Of a stretch of DNA of 64,000 nucleotides, positions 62,310 through 64,000 are shown piece after piece. The stretch spans positions 67,409,869 to 67,473,868 of the forward strand of contig NC_046683.1 of the NCBI RefSeq assembly GCF_009870125.1. Direction: 5' to 3'. The notes under the pieces were generated by a model, which saw only the letters and a program-made list of their open reading frames with translations, was not told where the DNA came from and searched no databases. A program made the translations under genes and the position numbers. Origin of the DNA: Drosophila pseudoobscura (taxonomy: Eukaryota; Arthropoda; Insecta; Diptera; Drosophilidae). Position 1 is the first letter of the stretch, and the number at the start of each line of letters is the position of its first letter.

Positions 62310-64000
62310 CTAAAATCGCAACAAGCTCTCATTGATCTTCTCGTAGATCCAATCGATATAATGGTTCACACGGACATAGACACCTGGTCTATTTATGTAG
62401 CCGCAGTGCTGGCCCCACGATATGAGGCCATACAAGGTTTCACCATCTGAGAATAGTTTAATTTGTCATCAGGATCTTTGGATTGGCTTAGAGAAGGATA
62501 TTTTACCATCATCAGAACAGACGAGCGGACCGCCAGAGTCGCCCTCGCAGGCATCTACACTCTCGTCCATAGAACCAGCACAGAACATACCTGCAAAAAG
62601 GCAAAAGATTGGAATGCGTTTCTAAAAGACTTAGTTTTAGTTAAAAGTACCTTCGGACATGGCTGAGCCATAGACTTTCGATTGCTTGCAGGTTTCATCA
62701 GGCAAAATGGGCAGCTCCGCAGATCTCAGTACTTGAGAAGGAGCTGAAAAAGAGGAACAAATGAATCGGATGCGGGTGCAGGAAAACTCTGATTTATAAC
62801 CCGACTTACTGGAAACTCCAGATTTGATAGAGCCCCAGCCGGAAATTGTGCAATTTCGATTGCCTTGGAAAACCACATTCTTGTCCGGCAGACAGATGGG
62901 CTGGACATAGTCGCTGAACTTCAGGGGACGCTTCAGCACCACCACAGCGATGTCGTTGTTCATGTGAGTGCCGTCGCGGAACTTCTCGTGCGTGTACCAC
63001 TTCTCAATGAAAGTGTCCACCTCGGAGGACTCGGCAATGTTGGCATAGTGATCTCCCACCCGCACAAAGTACGCATCCTTTGCGTTGCCATAGAGACAGT
63101 GGGCGGCTGTGAGTAGATGGCGCTTGGAGATCACCACGGCCCCGCACCAGTGACTGGAGATACCGCCACGTCCTCGTGTTCGAATGGTGGCCTGCCACGG
63201 ATGACGACCCCGACGCGCTGTCTTTCCCTTCACCACACGCTCCCCGCTATGAGCATACTCATCCGACAAATCGTCCTTGAAGATTCCACAGCGGCGAGGA
63301 GAGCGCATGGCACGGCTGGACCGCTCCCACAGGCCAATGTCGGAGTAGGACAGGGCTGCACTTTTCCCTGATTCACCCTGCTTCAGCGCTTTGAGGCGGC
63401 TTGCTGATCGAGGAGGTGGTCCTGCCGAGCAATGCAGGGCCACATCCTCGGTGTGATTGCAGTTGTGGTCGCCCCAGTTCCAGTGGCTGCATTTGTCGAT
63501 GCTGCTCTCATTGCCAAAGCACATCACCTGATCCAGCCAAATGGGTCCGTTTCCATGGCCAAAGATGTTATTCTCCAGTTTCTGTGGGTTTTCAAGGGAA
63601 AAGATCTTGCATTCACTAGAATTCTCTACTTAACTTCCTTACCGCTGGTCCATAGTAGCCCAAGGAATTGCATGCCACCTGGGCAGACTTTAAGTTGAAG
63701 TCATCATCGCACACGCTACCCCACACGCCATGGTATTTGACTTCCAGTCGGCCTTCATTGGAGCTGCGACCTCCCTCCAAACGAAACTCAACAGGAGCCT
63801 GTGTGGGAATGATCATCATTAGATTGCATTGGGGATACTTCTCCACCTGTGTTTAACCCACCTGACAAACGGTCGGGCTTTCGTCCGACTTATCTGCACA
63901 GTCCGCAGTATGGTCGCAAACGAAGGCTGGCGGTATGCACTCCTTGGAGGTCTGACAGAGCCAGTAGTTGTTCGGACACTTCATCATGGGGACCTTGCAG
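62310..64000 (-). CDS. Teq: Tequila / neurotrypsin-like multidomain serine protease, 3' part
   Basis: The minus-strand gene is cut by the right edge. Visible exons are 64000-63862 (partial), 63798-63643, 63581-62810, 62743-62651, 62590-62507 and 62446-62310, all phase-consistent. In order they encode a Cys-rich LDLa module ([13 protein letters not shown]), an SRCR domain ([18 protein letters not shown]), a linker, and a trypsin domain. The catalytic triad is present: [15 protein letters not shown] and GDSGGP. Asp six residues before the serine (DACEGDS) predicts trypsin-like cutting after Arg/Lys. R-VVKG marks the zymogen activation site. This LDLa-SRCR-trypsin order matches neurotrypsin, whose fly counterpart Tequila is involved in long-term memory and metabolic regulation. 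The protein is secreted. The N-terminal chitin-binding and other modules would lie beyond the window. Confidence 0.92.

Overview
The window is animal nuclear DNA, almost certainly from a Drosophila. Genes have short introns of about 60-75 bases with GT-AG borders. A compact divergent promoter carries TATCGATA (DRE) boxes. The recognisable genes are close relatives of D. melanogaster pix, Srp68, an EcKinase-family gene, Galk, Use1, Dhpr, boule and Tequila, which I place on Muller element D (3L in D. melanogaster) from memory. The dense CA, GA and other microsatellites suggest the obscura group, where Muller D is the X arm XR, but that species guess is an inference.

Layout. 1-770: decayed C2H2 zinc-finger gene. 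996-3005 (-): pix/ABCE1. 3006-3674: divergent promoter with three DRE boxes. 3675-5725 (+): Srp68. 6039-7969 (-): EcKinase-family gene. 7970-10714: no gene seen. 10715-11095 (+): 126-residue secreted protein of unknown function. 11265-12994 (-): galactokinase. 14080-14896: intron-bearing relics of an aldehyde dehydrogenase and of a YWTD-propeller (LRP-like) gene. 15661-16548 (+): Use1 SNARE. 16828-17633 (-): dihydropteridine reductase. These last two converge and are flanked by oppositely oriented copies of one dispersed repeat family (about 15115-15610 and 18005-19015).

From about 20130 to 57070 (+) the window is dominated by boule (bol), the DAZ-family germline RNA-binding protein. It has a probable 5' UTR exon, an 18-kb microsatellite-filled intron, an ATG-free 5' UTR exon, seven coding exons (39162-51388) ending in a glutamine-rich tail, and a long A-rich 3' region with Pumilio-type sites. 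Then follow a small uncharacterised (-) gene with two overlapping frames (57585-58044), a secreted lipocalin-like gene with a C-terminal GPI-type signal (60052-61365, -), and the 3' end of Tequila/neurotrypsin (62310-64000, -), cut by the right edge.

The neighbours do not form a pathway. pix and Srp68 are housekeeping genes (ribosome recycling; ER protein targeting) sharing a promoter, Galk and Dhpr are metabolic, Use1 is vesicle traffic, boule is germline and Tequila is extracellular. No tRNA, rRNA, CRISPR or intact transposon was recognised. Exon borders were read by eye from reading-frame continuity and GT-AG sites and are not supported by transcripts.
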